A DNA stretch of 64,000 bases from Baaleninema simplex PCC 7105. Lineage in GTDB: Bacteria; Cyanobacteriota; Cyanobacteriia; Cyanobacteriales; Geitlerinemataceae. Below the pieces are notes generated by a model. That model ran no database searches. It was not told the DNA's origin and saw only the letters and a program-made list of their open reading frames with translations. The stretch spans positions 1,519,445 through 1,583,444 of the forward strand of contig NZ_KB235958.1 of NCBI RefSeq assembly GCF_000332355.1, given 5' to 3'. Within the stretch, counting starts at the first letter, position 1. Each line of letters begins with the position of its first letter. Below are positions 35,725-44,653 of this stretch, piece after piece. The translations under genes and the position numbers were made by a program.

Positions 35725-36840
35725 TTAGCCAAACAACGGATCGGGGTAAGGTGCATCAGCCGGTAAGAGATGTGCTTGACTCAAATCGACTTCCGGCGGA
35801 ATCTGTGCGTCACCGTAGATATAGGTATTGGTGAAGTCGGTATGTTCAAACTGACAGTCTCGAAATGATACATTTCGTAAGTGGGAATTTTTAAAACTCG
35901 CGTATCGCAAGCTCGATCCAGAAAAATCTGTATCTTTTATTGAAGTTGCAATAATTTGACAAAAATCAAGTTGAGCTTGCTGCAAGTTTCCTCGATGTAT
36001 GCGTAGTTTTATTAAAATAGAATGTTTTAAATTAGCATAACTTAGATTCAGATTCGGGAAGTACATAGGAAGAGCCTTAGCTAAATTAAACTTGTCTAAG
36101 TCAACATGACTCAGATTGACTCGACTTAAATTAGCATGACTCAAATCGGCATGGTTCAAGTCAAGATCGTTGAGTCCAGAAGCGATTAAACTATCTAAAT
36201 TTGGAATCTGGCTAAAATTAGCACAACTTAAATTAGAGTGTGGCTTTAAAATATAAGCTTTTTCAAGATGCTCTTCAGGTATATTAGGAACAAAATAATA
36301 TACTTCATCTTTAAAAGGAGTACAATAATTAGAGCCATTGGCAGCATAACGAAACAAACAGCCTTCAAAATCTACATTTAAAAAAATGCAATTTCCTAAA
36401 AAATAAACATCTAGAAAATTCGCATATTTAAGTTCCGATCGACTAAAATAACAATTGTCAAACCATGTTTCACTGGTTTTACAATAAGACAAATTGGCTC
36501 GAAAAAAGTTTGCGTGACTAAAAGTTGTCTTCCCAAAAGCCGAATATCTCAAATCTGCATTTGAGAAGTCAGTATACTCAATCTTTTTTCTATAAAAGTC
36601 CGAATGTTTTAAGTTAGCCCCATCGAATATAGTTCCGTTTAATTCACAACTATAAAACTCGCATTTTTCTAAATTGGCCCCTCTAAAGTTTGCGTCCTCC
36701 AAGTTTACACGATCGAATCTAATGCCTGGAATATGGAAATCTTGACAATTTTCTCCCGACAAGTCTTTAGAGTCAAAAATCCTGACACCGCGATCGTATT
36801 GTTCTTGTAACTCTTCTGCTGTAAGCTTCTCATAACTCAT
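35725..36840 (-). CDS. Pentapeptide-repeat protein, copy B
   Basis: A 371-residue paralogue from ATG 36840 (MSYEKLTAEELQEQYDRG). It shares with copy A not only the conserved C-terminus but also the preceding stretch NLSRVNLSHVDLDKFNLAKALPMYF, so these two have the longest shared 3' portion. The region between about residues 25 and 240 differs. It is 55 bases upstream of copy A. AT-rich, unlike lpdA and the genes upstream of the array. Confidence 0.88.
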   Translation of the reverse strand: MSYEKLTAEELQEQYDRGVRIFDSKDLSGENCQDFHIPGIRFDRVNLEDANFRGANLEKCEFYSCELNGTIFDGANLKHSDFYRKKIEYTDFSNADLRYSAFGKTTFSHANFFRANLSYCKTSETWFDNCYFSRSELKYANFLDVYFLGNCIFLNVDFEGCLFRYAANGSNYCTPFKDEVYYFVPNIPEEHLEKAYILKPHSNLSCANFSQIPNLDSLIASGLNDLDLNHADLSHANLSRVNLSHVDLDKFNLAKALPMYFPNLNLSYANLKHSILIKLRIHRGNLQQAQLDFCQIIATSIKDTDFSGSSLRYASFKNSHLRNVSFRDCQFEHTDFTNTYIYGDAQIPPEVDLSQAHLLPADAPYPDPLFG

Positions 36841-36892
36841 CGCTCTATTTACCTTCGTTCTATGGTTAGGCGATCGCATCGCTGGTTCGATT

Positions 36893-38032
36893 TTAGCCAA
36901 ACAACGGATCGGGGTAAGGTGCGTCAGCCGGTAAGAGATGTGCTTGACTCAGATCGACTTCCGGCGGAATCTGTGCGTCTCCGTAAATATAAGTATTGGT
37001 GAAGTCGGTATGTTCAAACTGACAGTCTCGAAATGATACGTTTCGTAAGTGGGAATTTTTAAAACTTGCGTATCGTAAGCTCGATCCAGAAAAATCCGTA
37101 TCTTTTATTGAAGTTGCAATAATTTGACAAAAATCAAGTTTAACCTGTTTTAAACTGCCTCCATAAATGTATATTCTTAGTAAGAGCGTATGGCTTAAGT
37201 TTGCACAATTTAGATTTATATTATTAAACCTCATAGGGGGGATCTTGGTTAATTTAGTATTTCTTAGATGAGTGTTGCTTAGATCGGCTAGACTCAAGTT
37301 AGCATGGCTTAAATTAGCATAGCTTAAGTCAAGTTTATCAAGTCCACCAGTACCGACTTCGTTAGCTAAACATTTAATTTGGCTAAAGTCAGCATGACTC
37401 AAATTAGAGTGTGGCTTCAAAATATAAGCTTTTTCAAGACAATCTTCAGATATATTAGGAACAAAATAATGTCTCATGTCTTCAGGATCTTTATTTTTGC
37501 AAAAATTGAAATAATTAGAACCCTCAGCACTGTAGCGAAACAAACAGCCTTCAAAGTCTACATCAGTAAAAATACAATTTCCTTCAAAACCAACTTCTAG
37601 AAAATTAGCATATTTTAGAATTGCTTGACTGAAATCACAATGCCGAAAGCTGGTTTGCTCAGTAGTTCTACAGAAAGATAAATTGGCTCGATAAAAATTG
37701 GCACTATCGAAAGTCATCCTGCTAAAAGTCGAGTATCTTAAATCTGCGTTCGAGAAATCAGCGTAAGTAGCTGTAGTTCTATAAATATCTGAATGTGTTA
37801 AATTAGCTCCATCGAATATGGTGCCGTCGATCGATCCACATTCAACAATCGACAAACCTTCTAAGTTTGCACCCGTAAAATTTACATCATTCAAGTTCGA
37901 GTGAGAAAATTTAACACCTGGAATATATAATCCTTGAAAATCTTCACCCGACAAGTTTTTGTAGGCAAAATATCTGATACCTTGTTCGTACTGTTCTTGT
38001 AACTCTTCTGCTGTCAGCTTCTCTTTACTCAT
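36893..38032 (-). CDS. Pentapeptide-repeat protein, copy C
   Basis: A 379-residue paralogue from ATG 38032 (MSKEKLTAEELQEQYEQG). Pentapeptides such as FSNADLRYSTFSRMTFDSANF and LSYANLSHANLSLADLS fill it. The C-terminus from about TSIKDTDFSGSS onward matches copies A and B almost residue for residue. The middle is its own. Spacing to copy B is 52 bases. Confidence 0.88.
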   Translation of the reverse strand: MSKEKLTAEELQEQYEQGIRYFAYKNLSGEDFQGLYIPGVKFSHSNLNDVNFTGANLEGLSIVECGSIDGTIFDGANLTHSDIYRTTATYADFSNADLRYSTFSRMTFDSANFYRANLSFCRTTEQTSFRHCDFSQAILKYANFLEVGFEGNCIFTDVDFEGCLFRYSAEGSNYFNFCKNKDPEDMRHYFVPNISEDCLEKAYILKPHSNLSHADFSQIKCLANEVGTGGLDKLDLSYANLSHANLSLADLSNTHLRNTKLTKIPPMRFNNINLNCANLSHTLLLRIYIYGGSLKQVKLDFCQIIATSIKDTDFSGSSLRYASFKNSHLRNVSFRDCQFEHTDFTNTYIYGDAQIPPEVDLSQAHLLPADAPYPDPLFG

Positions 38033-38084
38033 CGCTCTATTTACCTTTGTTCTATGGTTAGGCGATCGCATCGCTGGTTCGATT

Positions 38085-39218
38085 TTAGCCAAACAACGGA
38101 TCGGGGTAAGGTGCATCAGCCGGTAAGAGATGTGCTTGACTCAAATCGACTCCCGGCGGAATCTGTGCATCACCGTAGATATAGGTATTGGTGAAGTCGG
38201 TATGTTCAAACTGACAGTCTCGAAATGATACGTTTCGTAAGTGGGAATTTTTAAAACTTGCGTATCGTAAGCTCGATCCAGAAAAATCGGTATCTCGTAT
38301 CAAAGTGGCAATAACTTGACAAAAATTAAGTTGAGCCTGTTGTAGATTTCCTTGAACAATCATTTGTTTTATTAAAATAGCATGATTTAAATTAGCATGA
38401 CTAAAATTAACTTCTTTAAAGCCTGTAGGAGGGATTTTAGTCAAATCGAGTTCGCCTAAACTAGTGTGACTTAAGTTAGCTAGACTTAAGTTAGCGTGAC
38501 TCAAATTAGCGTAGCTTAAGTTCAGTCCACCAAGATAAATTTTGTTGAGATTATCTAAAGCTTGAATTCGGCTAAAATCAGCATGACTTAAATCAGAGTG
38601 TGGTTCTAAAATATAAGCCTTTGTAAGCTTATCTGCTGAAATATTCGGAACACTATATTTTTTGAATTCTTCACGTTCGTCATCTCCAGTGTAGTTTCCA
38701 AAACATCTCGAACCATTGTGAGTATGACGAAATAAGCAACCTTCAAAATCGACTTCTTTAAAAAGACAATTTCCTCTAATATGAGCCTGTAAAAAATTAG
38801 CATACTTCAGAATAGTTTTTTCAAAATAACATCCGTCTAAATCTACCACCTCCATCAAGCAAGAAGACAAGTCAGTTCGACTAAAATTTGTAAAATCCAA
38901 TCCCATGCTAGAAAATTGCGAATAGCTTAGATTGGAATTTGAAAAGTCAGTGTATCTACTAGAATTTCTATGAATGTCTCCATAACTCAAATTCGATTTT
39001 TCAAATATAGTGCCATTCAATTGACAATAATATATCGAGCATTTTTCTAAATTAACACCTATAAAATTGGCATTATCTAAATTTGAATAATTGAATATAG
39101 TACCGGGGATTTGCAATCCTTGGAAATTTTCATCTGAAAAATCTTTGGCACTAAAATCTCTAACACCGCGATCGTATTGTTCTTGTAACTCTTCTGCTGT
39201 AAGCTTCTCTTTACTCAT
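38085..39218 (-). CDS. Pentapeptide-repeat protein, copy D (first of four)
   Basis: A 377-residue paralogue from ATG 39218 (MSKEKLTAEELQEQYDRGVRDF). It is first in transcription order and has the most divergent middle, with DLSSCLMEVVDLDGCYFEKT and LANLSHTSLGELDLTKIP. The C-terminal cassette (TDFSGSSLRYASF to PDPLFG) is again nearly identical, with one visible change, PPGVDLSQ for PPEVDLSQ. The 140-base gap upstream is the likely promoter region of the whole array. Confidence 0.88.
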   Translation of the reverse strand: MSKEKLTAEELQEQYDRGVRDFSAKDFSDENFQGLQIPGTIFNYSNLDNANFIGVNLEKCSIYYCQLNGTIFEKSNLSYGDIHRNSSRYTDFSNSNLSYSQFSSMGLDFTNFSRTDLSSCLMEVVDLDGCYFEKTILKYANFLQAHIRGNCLFKEVDFEGCLFRHTHNGSRCFGNYTGDDEREEFKKYSVPNISADKLTKAYILEPHSDLSHADFSRIQALDNLNKIYLGGLNLSYANLSHANLSLANLSHTSLGELDLTKIPPTGFKEVNFSHANLNHAILIKQMIVQGNLQQAQLNFCQVIATLIRDTDFSGSSLRYASFKNSHLRNVSFRDCQFEHTDFTNTYIYGDAQIPPGVDLSQAHLLPADAPYPDPLFG

Positions 39219-39376
39219 CGCTCTATTGACCTTCACTCGATCGCTTCAATTTTTCAGTCCGCCAACACTACAATCTTATGCTGGGCGTTGTGGCTTCCTA
39301 CAACACAAGATAATTTTCCTCAGTAGACCGATCGCACTCCCGATCGCATCCCCCAAACCCACACGATCGCCCCCAC

Positions 39377-40993
39377 TCAGCGATCGCGACGAATCGGGGA
39401 AAACAGTAAAATCTGCTGCGTCGAACTCAACGCCACGCCGTCGATATTGGCTTGGGCGAACGCATAATCCTTAGTTTGCCACAAGGGAATATACGGAACT
39501 GCTTCGGCTACCATTTCCTGTAACTCTCCCAACAGGCGATCGCGCGTTTCTACATCTGTCGTTTGACGCTGGCGTTCGATCAGTTCGTTGGCGCGATCGC
39601 TATAGTAAAAAGAGCCGTGATACTGACTCTCGCCATCTTGACATCCCATTTCCGGCGAACCTTCACTACAGTCGAGAAACGGCTTGAGATAGTTGTCGGC
39701 GTCGAAAAAGTCCGCATACCAAGACAACATAAACGTCGGATACACCCCTTTGTCCAAATACCCGTAAGCGGTGGCGGCTTCCACGCTGCGAGGTTCGATG
39801 CGGACGAGTCCTTCTAAATCGCGATCGGCTAAGGCTTTTAAGACTGTCGCCGCGAGTCGGTTTTCGTTGGAACTGGAGGCGAACCAAATTTCGATTTCTA
39901 AGGGATTGTCTGTGGAAAACCCCTCCTCTCGTAACAGGGTTTTAGCGGTGTCGAGGTTTCCGTCGCCGTAGCGGGTGGCGAAGACGGGTTCGGAGGCGTC
40001 GAACGATCGCGGAAGCAGGGTATATAGCGGTTCGGCTTGTCCGTAAAAGACGCGATCGCTCAACAGCGGGCGATCGATAATGTAGGCGAGGGCTTGTCGG
40101 ACTTCCAGGCGATCGAGGGGCGGTTGTTCTACATTTACCACCAAATAGGAAATCGTCGGACTGTCGGCGGTGACGATGTGCCATCCCTCTTGCGGCGCGA
40201 GTTCCTCTAAACTATGAATTTGATCGGGATCGAGATCTTGATACGCGACATCGATCGCCCCCGTCCGAAAAGCGTTGTACAAATTGGCTTTGCTGGAAAA
40301 CCGCTGTACGTCAATTCCCGAGTTTTGCGGCGTCTCGCCCCAGTAGTCTTCAAATCGGTCTAATTGCAGGGCGTCGGTTCCGTAACTTTTCAAGATATAC
40401 GGCCCCGTTCCCACGAACTGGTTCGGTTGAAATTCCCCTTCTCCAATGTTGTAGGCGTTGGGAGAAACGGGACAAAAACCGGGAAACGTCAGTAAGGCGG
40501 TAAACGCCGCAAACGGATAGTTCAACCGCAGGGTGAGTTCGTATTCGTCTGTGGCTGCGACGGATTCCACGAGATCGGAGAGTAAAAACGACGGACGCCC
40601 TTTGTTTTTCATAAACCGCGTCAGGGAAAACACCATCGCTTCGGCGTCAAACGGGGTTCCATCGTGAAACACCACGTCGGAACGCAGGGGAATGCGGTAT
40701 GTTAAGCCGTCGTCGCTAACTTCGGGAAGAGATGTCGCCAGTTGCGGGACGATTTCGGTGGCGTCGCTGGCGTAGGTGTAGAGGCGATCGCCTAAATTGG
40801 AAATGGCGATAAACGACGAGAGTTCGTAGGCGTCGGCGGGATCGAGGGTGACGACTTTTGCAGTGGTTCCGAGACGAACGCGATCGCTGGTTTCCGTCGG
40901 CGGTAACGAGGGGCTACAACTGGCGAGTATGGCGATGCAGAAACTCAGAATTCCCGCGACGATAGCGATTCGCCGTCCGATTTTTGCTGTCAT
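39377..40993 (-). CDS. ABC transporter solute-binding lipoprotein, family 5 (oligopeptide/nickel type)
   Basis: A 538-residue periplasmic binding protein of the DppA/OppA/NikA family. A lipoprotein signal ends in ILASCSP (Cys near residue 26). The mature protein opens with VRLGTTAKVVTLDPADAYELSS and has YRIPLRSDVVFHDGTPFDAEAMVFSL, the family signature. C-terminal motifs PTFMLSWYADFFDADNYLKPFLDC fit peptide-type binders. ATG 40993 overlaps GAGG directly, so TTG 40999 is an alternative start. No permease or ATPase genes are beside it, so it must serve a transporter encoded elsewhere. Confidence 0.92.
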   Translation of the reverse strand: MTAKIGRRIAIVAGILSFCIAILASCSPSLPPTETSDRVRLGTTAKVVTLDPADAYELSSFIAISNLGDRLYTYASDATEIVPQLATSLPEVSDDGLTYRIPLRSDVVFHDGTPFDAEAMVFSLTRFMKNKGRPSFLLSDLVESVAATDEYELTLRLNYPFAAFTALLTFPGFCPVSPNAYNIGEGEFQPNQFVGTGPYILKSYGTDALQLDRFEDYWGETPQNSGIDVQRFSSKANLYNAFRTGAIDVAYQDLDPDQIHSLEELAPQEGWHIVTADSPTISYLVVNVEQPPLDRLEVRQALAYIIDRPLLSDRVFYGQAEPLYTLLPRSFDASEPVFATRYGDGNLDTAKTLLREEGFSTDNPLEIEIWFASSSNENRLAATVLKALADRDLEGLVRIEPRSVEAATAYGYLDKGVYPTFMLSWYADFFDADNYLKPFLDCSEGSPEMGCQDGESQYHGSFYYSDRANELIERQRQTTDVETRDRLLGELQEMVAEAVPYIPLWQTKDYAFAQANIDGVALSSTQQILLFSPIRRDR

Positions 40994-41159
40994 CCTCAAT
41001 TGTCCCGACTCCTAGCGCGATCGATACAACCGCATTACGATGATAATTGTTACGATATGTTAAAGACTTGCTGCTAACAAACGTTGTCGCGAGGGGCGCG
41101 ATCGCAAGTCGTCAAACTCAGCTTTCAATCTTAACTTTCAATCTCAGCTTTCAAATTCT

Positions 41160-42053
41160 ATGACCGTAAAATCCATCGTACCGATTCGAGCGATCGAAAA
41201 ACAATTTTGGACCTGGCGAAACCATCGCATCGCCTTCACCGCCTCGGGTGAAGGATCGCCGCTGCTGTTAATTCACGGCTTCGGCGCGTCCATCGGACAT
41301 TGGCGAAACAACATCCCCGCCTTCGCCGATGCGGGATATCGCGTCTACGCCCTGGATTTGCTGGGTTTCGGCGACTCCGACAAACCCGCCTTGGAGTACT
41401 CTTTGGAACTCTGGCGAGATTTAATTGCGGACTTTTGGACGGAATTCATCAAAGAACCGACGGTATTCGCCGGAAATTCCATCGGGGCGTTGCTGGCGTT
41501 AATGTTGGCGGCGGAATATCCCGATCGCACCGAAGGAATCGTGTTACTCAACTGTGCGGGAGGACTCAACCACCGCCCCGAGGAGTTAAATCTTCCGCTG
41601 CGGATGGTTATGGGAACCTTCGCGAAATTGGTATCCTCGAAATGGTTCGGGTCGTTTCTGTTCGATCGCGTCCGTCAACCCCACCGCATTCGCGGAACCC
41701 TGCGTCAAGTCTACGGAAATCGCGAGGCGGTCACCGACGAATTAGTCGAAATGCTCTACGCTCCTTCCTGTCATCCCGGCGCACAACAGGTCTTCGCTTC
41801 GATTTTAACTGCCCCCGCCGGACCGAAACCGTCGGAATTGTTACCGCAAGTGCAATGTCCGATGTTGGTGTTGTGGGGTGAAGACGATCCCTGGACGCCG
41901 GTAAAAGGGTCTCAGATTTTCCAAGATTGGGGAAAACGCCATCCAGTGACGTTTCACTCGATTCCGAAAACGGGTCATTGTCCCCACGACGAACGCCCGG
42001 AAATCGTCAATTCTTTGGTGTTGGATTGGTTGGGCGATCGCGAACGTTTCTGA
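41160..42053 (+). CDS. Alpha/beta hydrolase (pheophytinase-like family)
   Basis: A 297-residue hydrolase with LLLIHGFGASIGHWRNNIP (oxyanion loop), YALDLLGFGDSDKP, nucleophile elbow GNSIGAL (Ser107), acid in VLWGEDDPWTP, and His in KTGHCPHDERPE. The GNSIGG-type elbow and the PHDE ending recur in chlorophyll-related hydrolases of plants and cyanobacteria, so action on a chlorin or phytyl ester is possible. The family is broad, and a general esterase or haloalkane-dehalogenase-like enzyme cannot be excluded. Confidence 0.87.
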   Translation: MTVKSIVPIRAIEKQFWTWRNHRIAFTASGEGSPLLLIHGFGASIGHWRNNIPAFADAGYRVYALDLLGFGDSDKPALEYSLELWRDLIADFWTEFIKEPTVFAGNSIGALLALMLAAEYPDRTEGIVLLNCAGGLNHRPEELNLPLRMVMGTFAKLVSSKWFGSFLFDRVRQPHRIRGTLRQVYGNREAVTDELVEMLYAPSCHPGAQQVFASILTAPAGPKPSELLPQVQCPMLVLWGEDDPWTPVKGSQIFQDWGKRHPVTFHSIPKTGHCPHDERPEIVNSLVLDWLGDRERF

Positions 42054-42072
42054 ATTGAAAGAAATACTGAAA

Positions 42073-42127
42073 GAACCCCGGTATATTAAAAATACTGGGG
42101 TTCTAGGGTCTAGAGTAGGATTTTTTT
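42073..42127 (+). terminator. Probable terminator after the alpha/beta hydrolase gene
   Basis: GAACCCC-GTAT (42073-42084) pairs with ATAC-GGGGTTC (42092-42103). A T7 run comes at 42121-42127, further from the stem than is ideal. Confidence 0.5.
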
Positions 42128-42141
42128 AAAATAGAAAATTC

Positions 42142-42555
42142 TTAACGCCCTGAGTTAGTTTCCTTCGCCATGTTTAGAAAGTCTTTCATGTTGGCGCTGG
42201 GACGGCGACGGGGCGTTGCTGAGTTGGGCATGAGGTATCTCGTCGCAAAGCCCGTTTCAACGGTTTTTTGAGCGGCTGCGGGCTTAACTTTCGGCTGAGG
42301 TGCAGGCGCAGGTTTGGCAGCTTTTTTAGCTTTAGGTGCTGCGGTTTTCTTTTCAGCTTTCTTCTCAGCTTTTTTCTCAGCTTTTTTGGCTTCTGGTTTA
42401 GATTTCTTTTCGGATTTTACAGTTTTTTCTGGTTTCTCTTCTTTGGCTTCTGGAGCCGCAGGTCGAGCGGGTGCGTCGTCTGTTTTCGCCCCTTGGGTAT
42501 CTTCAATTTCTACGAAAAAATCTTCTTTTTTAGAACCAAACAGTTTCTTTAACAT
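42142..42555 (-). CDS. Lys/Ala-rich conserved cyanobacterial protein
   Basis: A 137-residue protein. MLKKLFGSKKEDFFVEIED opens it, followed by a disordered Lys/Ala/Glu/Pro region (about 25-95) with repeated KKAEKKAEKK. The conserved end FATRYLMPNSATPRRRPSANMKDFLNMAKE is a hallmark I recognise from cyanobacterial genomes. The ends look structured or binding, the centre like a flexible linker resembling histone-like tails. Function unknown. AGGA lies about 11 bases upstream of ATG 42555. Confidence 0.78.
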   Translation of the reverse strand: MLKKLFGSKKEDFFVEIEDTQGAKTDDAPARPAAPEAKEEKPEKTVKSEKKSKPEAKKAEKKAEKKAEKKTAAPKAKKAAKPAPAPQPKVKPAAAQKTVETGFATRYLMPNSATPRRRPSANMKDFLNMAKETNSGR

Positions 42556-43057
42556 GGAATCGCAATCCTAAAATCTCGGTTCGGAACGTGAGTTCGAGGC
42601 GGCGATCGGACGAACTCGACCCTCGAGCGACGTTCTTAAGCTGCAAGCTCGAGGCATAAATGCTGTCCAATCTCGTCCTTAATCATACGTCTGTATGAGA
42701 GTTTTTTTGACAATTCTTAATATTTTTTTACAAAAAACCGTAAAGTTCGACGGTTTTTTCGGAGGTTTGGGCGTCTTTGTGTGAGACTTATCTACAATTC
42801 CTTACACTTATTTACAGAGTACTCATTTCCAGAACGTCGATCGCCTCGAGAGATCGAGCCGGTTGACAAGCTGTCCCGGCGATGGCGAGACGTGCGATCG
42901 TCGAGTCCGAAAATTCCAAATTGCAGGAGTTTTCGTCGCGTCCAAGGGGGTGAAGAGTCGAGTGAGCAGACATTCCGGTGGGTTTAATATTGAGAAATTT
43001 TATCAACTTTAGTCCCCGAAATTATGGAATAGCGAGCCGATCGCCCCTTGTCAATCA
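42556..43057. other. Intergenic region between the Lys-rich gene and the IS remnant
   Basis: It holds a bidirectional hairpin at 42732-42759 and otherwise ordinary sequence. No gene is supported. Confidence 0.5.
42732..42759. terminator. Bidirectional terminator-like hairpin
   Basis: AAAAAACCGT and ACGGTTTTTT form a perfect 10-bp stem with an 8-base loop and T-runs on both strands. It lies about 180 bases upstream of the Lys-rich gene with no known gene ending nearby, so it may stop an unannotated small transcript or act in that gene's leader. Confidence 0.5.
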
Positions 43058-43481
43058 TTGACATCCTCTCCCAGCAACCCTATCGGGTGTGCAGGGAGAT
43101 TCCCTGGTTCACACCAAGAATTTCCTGCTTCTCAACCTCTTGACTAGACTTGAACTCAGATAACTTCAAGTCCCCGCCAGAACGATTCCACAGGCTTTTT
43201 GTTTTACGTCCACTTGGTGCCCCCAAGCCGGACGGATCTGATTTTTGGTTTTGGGCTTTATGCTCTATACAGGTTGCCAGTGTCTTAACCGTTACTTCTG
43301 GGCTGCCTACTGGATGAGCTATCCGTATGTTTTCAGCGTGTTACCACCTTATCAATTATATTTGATGGCTCGTTTCGGCGCTATCCCCTTCTCTCGCTAT
43401 CGCATTGTTCAGGGGACGCACCTCAACTCACCGCCGCTTCACCACCCCCTAACCGCTTCGCGGTATAGGCGGAGTACTGCG
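43058..43481 (-). mobile_element. Decayed IS200/IS605-type (tnpB) element remnant
   Basis: Read on the minus strand, the right end is a hairpin (43068-43098) followed by GGGAGAGGATGTCAA, as in the element at 204-1576. Upstream come GAAGCAGGAAAT and GCCTGTGGA, also shared with that element. The remnant codes for a TnpB-like C-terminal tail (SLWNRSGGDLK to GVNQGISLHTR) that stops at TAG (43080-43082) inside the hairpin. The zinc ribbon and RuvC parts are missing. A CGCAGTACTCC motif at 43471-43481 marks the likely left end. It lies 29 bases beyond the stop of the next gene. Confidence 0.7.
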
Positions 43482-43510
43482 ACGGATCTTGATAGCCGTT
43501 GTCCTAGCGT

Positions 43511-44653
43511 TTATCGCGGTGGGGCGTTCTCGAACTCCCGCGCCCAGACTGCTGCAATGTTGTCCCAAGTTTCCTGTTTGGCAATGTCTTTGAACTTCTC
43601 GCGAATTTCGGCAAGTCGATCGGGATTTTGGAGCAGTTCGACGATTTTATAGGCGATCGCTTCTTGAGTTTCCCGGGCCATCGGTTCGCCGGGAACTTTG
43701 ACGCAATAATCTTTTTCGGCAAAAACCGCAAAATCCGTCGTGACGGGAACGCAACCGACGATCGAAGATTCGCGTACTGAAATACAATCGATCTCACCGT
43801 AGGTACAGCCATAGTAGTGAATCGAGGCGGAGGCTTTTTCTTCCATGAGGCGATCGTATCCAACCAAACCGCGATCGATAACCCCCGGTTGCGCCATCAG
43901 TTGTTTCATTTTTTCGCGCCAGTCCGTCCGATCGGGGTGATTGTCGTATTTCGTAAACCCATAAAACAGATGAAGTTCGGCTTCGGGAATTTCGCGTTTG
44001 ACGATCGGCCATCCATACTCGAGCATATGTTCTAAACCTCGGTAATACCGGGAAGCATAGACGAGTTTGTAGGGTTGTTTTTTACGATCGGAAAACTTGA
44101 GAATTTCGGAATCGTAGCCGTTCGTCACGATCGTAAACTTTTCATCGGGCAGATCGGGCAACATTCGGCGTTGATACTGACTCTTTGAAAAAATTTTGTC
44201 GAATCGTTCGAGGATTTCTCTGGTATAAAATTTCTCGGGATAGGTGATATCTTGCCATTCAAAACCAATCAAACGTGCTTTAGCTTGCGGCTCGAGATAA
44301 ACTGGGTGTCTGGCAATCAGAAGAATATCGAAGCGATCGTACCAGTTCATACGGCGAAAATTGCGATACCGAACGCCGTTGTAAGTTCCCTCCCGATCGC
44401 CGCAGTTGGCATAAACGGTAACTTCATACCCTTGTTTAGCCCAAGCTTGCGTTAAATAAATAACGGCAGCTTCCGAACCGCTGGCGCCTTTTTCCCGGAG
44501 TTCCGACTCAGTCACCATCGGATAGCTTCCCCGAAAAAACGCGATCGAACGGTTCGGCCAAGTTTTAGCGGTCAGTTTTCGTGTAATACCATCAGTCCAG
44601 GGAAGCTTAGATTTAATCCAGGTTTTGAGGGAGTTAAAAGCCACGATCGTCAT
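43511..44653 (-). CDS. Glycosyltransferase (GT4-like)
   Basis: A 380-residue GT-B type enzyme. N-terminal SIAFFRGSYPMVTESELREKGASGSEAAVIYLTQ carries the ligand loop, and RFDILLIARHPVYLEP and RFDKIFSKSQYQRRMLPDL follow. The C-terminal domain has FTIVTNGYDSEIL, KLVYASRYYRGLEHML and a donor-binding stretch SIHYYGCTYGEIDCISVRESSIVGCVPV. This set recalls glycosyltransferases of surface polysaccharide clusters. It is the first gene of the minus-strand glycan region; its 3' end is flanked by the IS remnant. Confidence 0.85.
   Translation of the reverse strand: MTIVAFNSLKTWIKSKLPWTDGITRKLTAKTWPNRSIAFFRGSYPMVTESELREKGASGSEAAVIYLTQAWAKQGYEVTVYANCGDREGTYNGVRYRNFRRMNWYDRFDILLIARHPVYLEPQAKARLIGFEWQDITYPEKFYTREILERFDKIFSKSQYQRRMLPDLPDEKFTIVTNGYDSEILKFSDRKKQPYKLVYASRYYRGLEHMLEYGWPIVKREIPEAELHLFYGFTKYDNHPDRTDWREKMKQLMAQPGVIDRGLVGYDRLMEEKASASIHYYGCTYGEIDCISVRESSIVGCVPVTTDFAVFAEKDYCVKVPGEPMARETQEAIAYKIVELLQNPDRLAEIREKFKDIAKQETWDNIAAVWAREFENAPPR

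Larger units (their letters stand above)
34526..39236 (-). repeat. Tandem gene array with conserved ends and spacers
   Basis: Four units of gene plus 52-55-base spacer. All three internal spacers are nearly identical (GCTCTATTTACCTT, TTCTATGGTT, GGCGATCGCATCGC). The same spacer text (ATGGTTGGGCGATCGCATCGCTGG) also lies beyond the last gene at 34526-34556, abutting the lpdA terminator. This shows that the duplicated unit includes the spacer. The array is AT-rich and HIP1 sites occur almost only in its spacers. Confidence 0.85.

Noticed and set aside
34526-39236. CRISPR-like array
   Set aside because: The repeats are whole genes with spacers over 50 bases, not short direct repeats; the units encode pentapeptide proteins.
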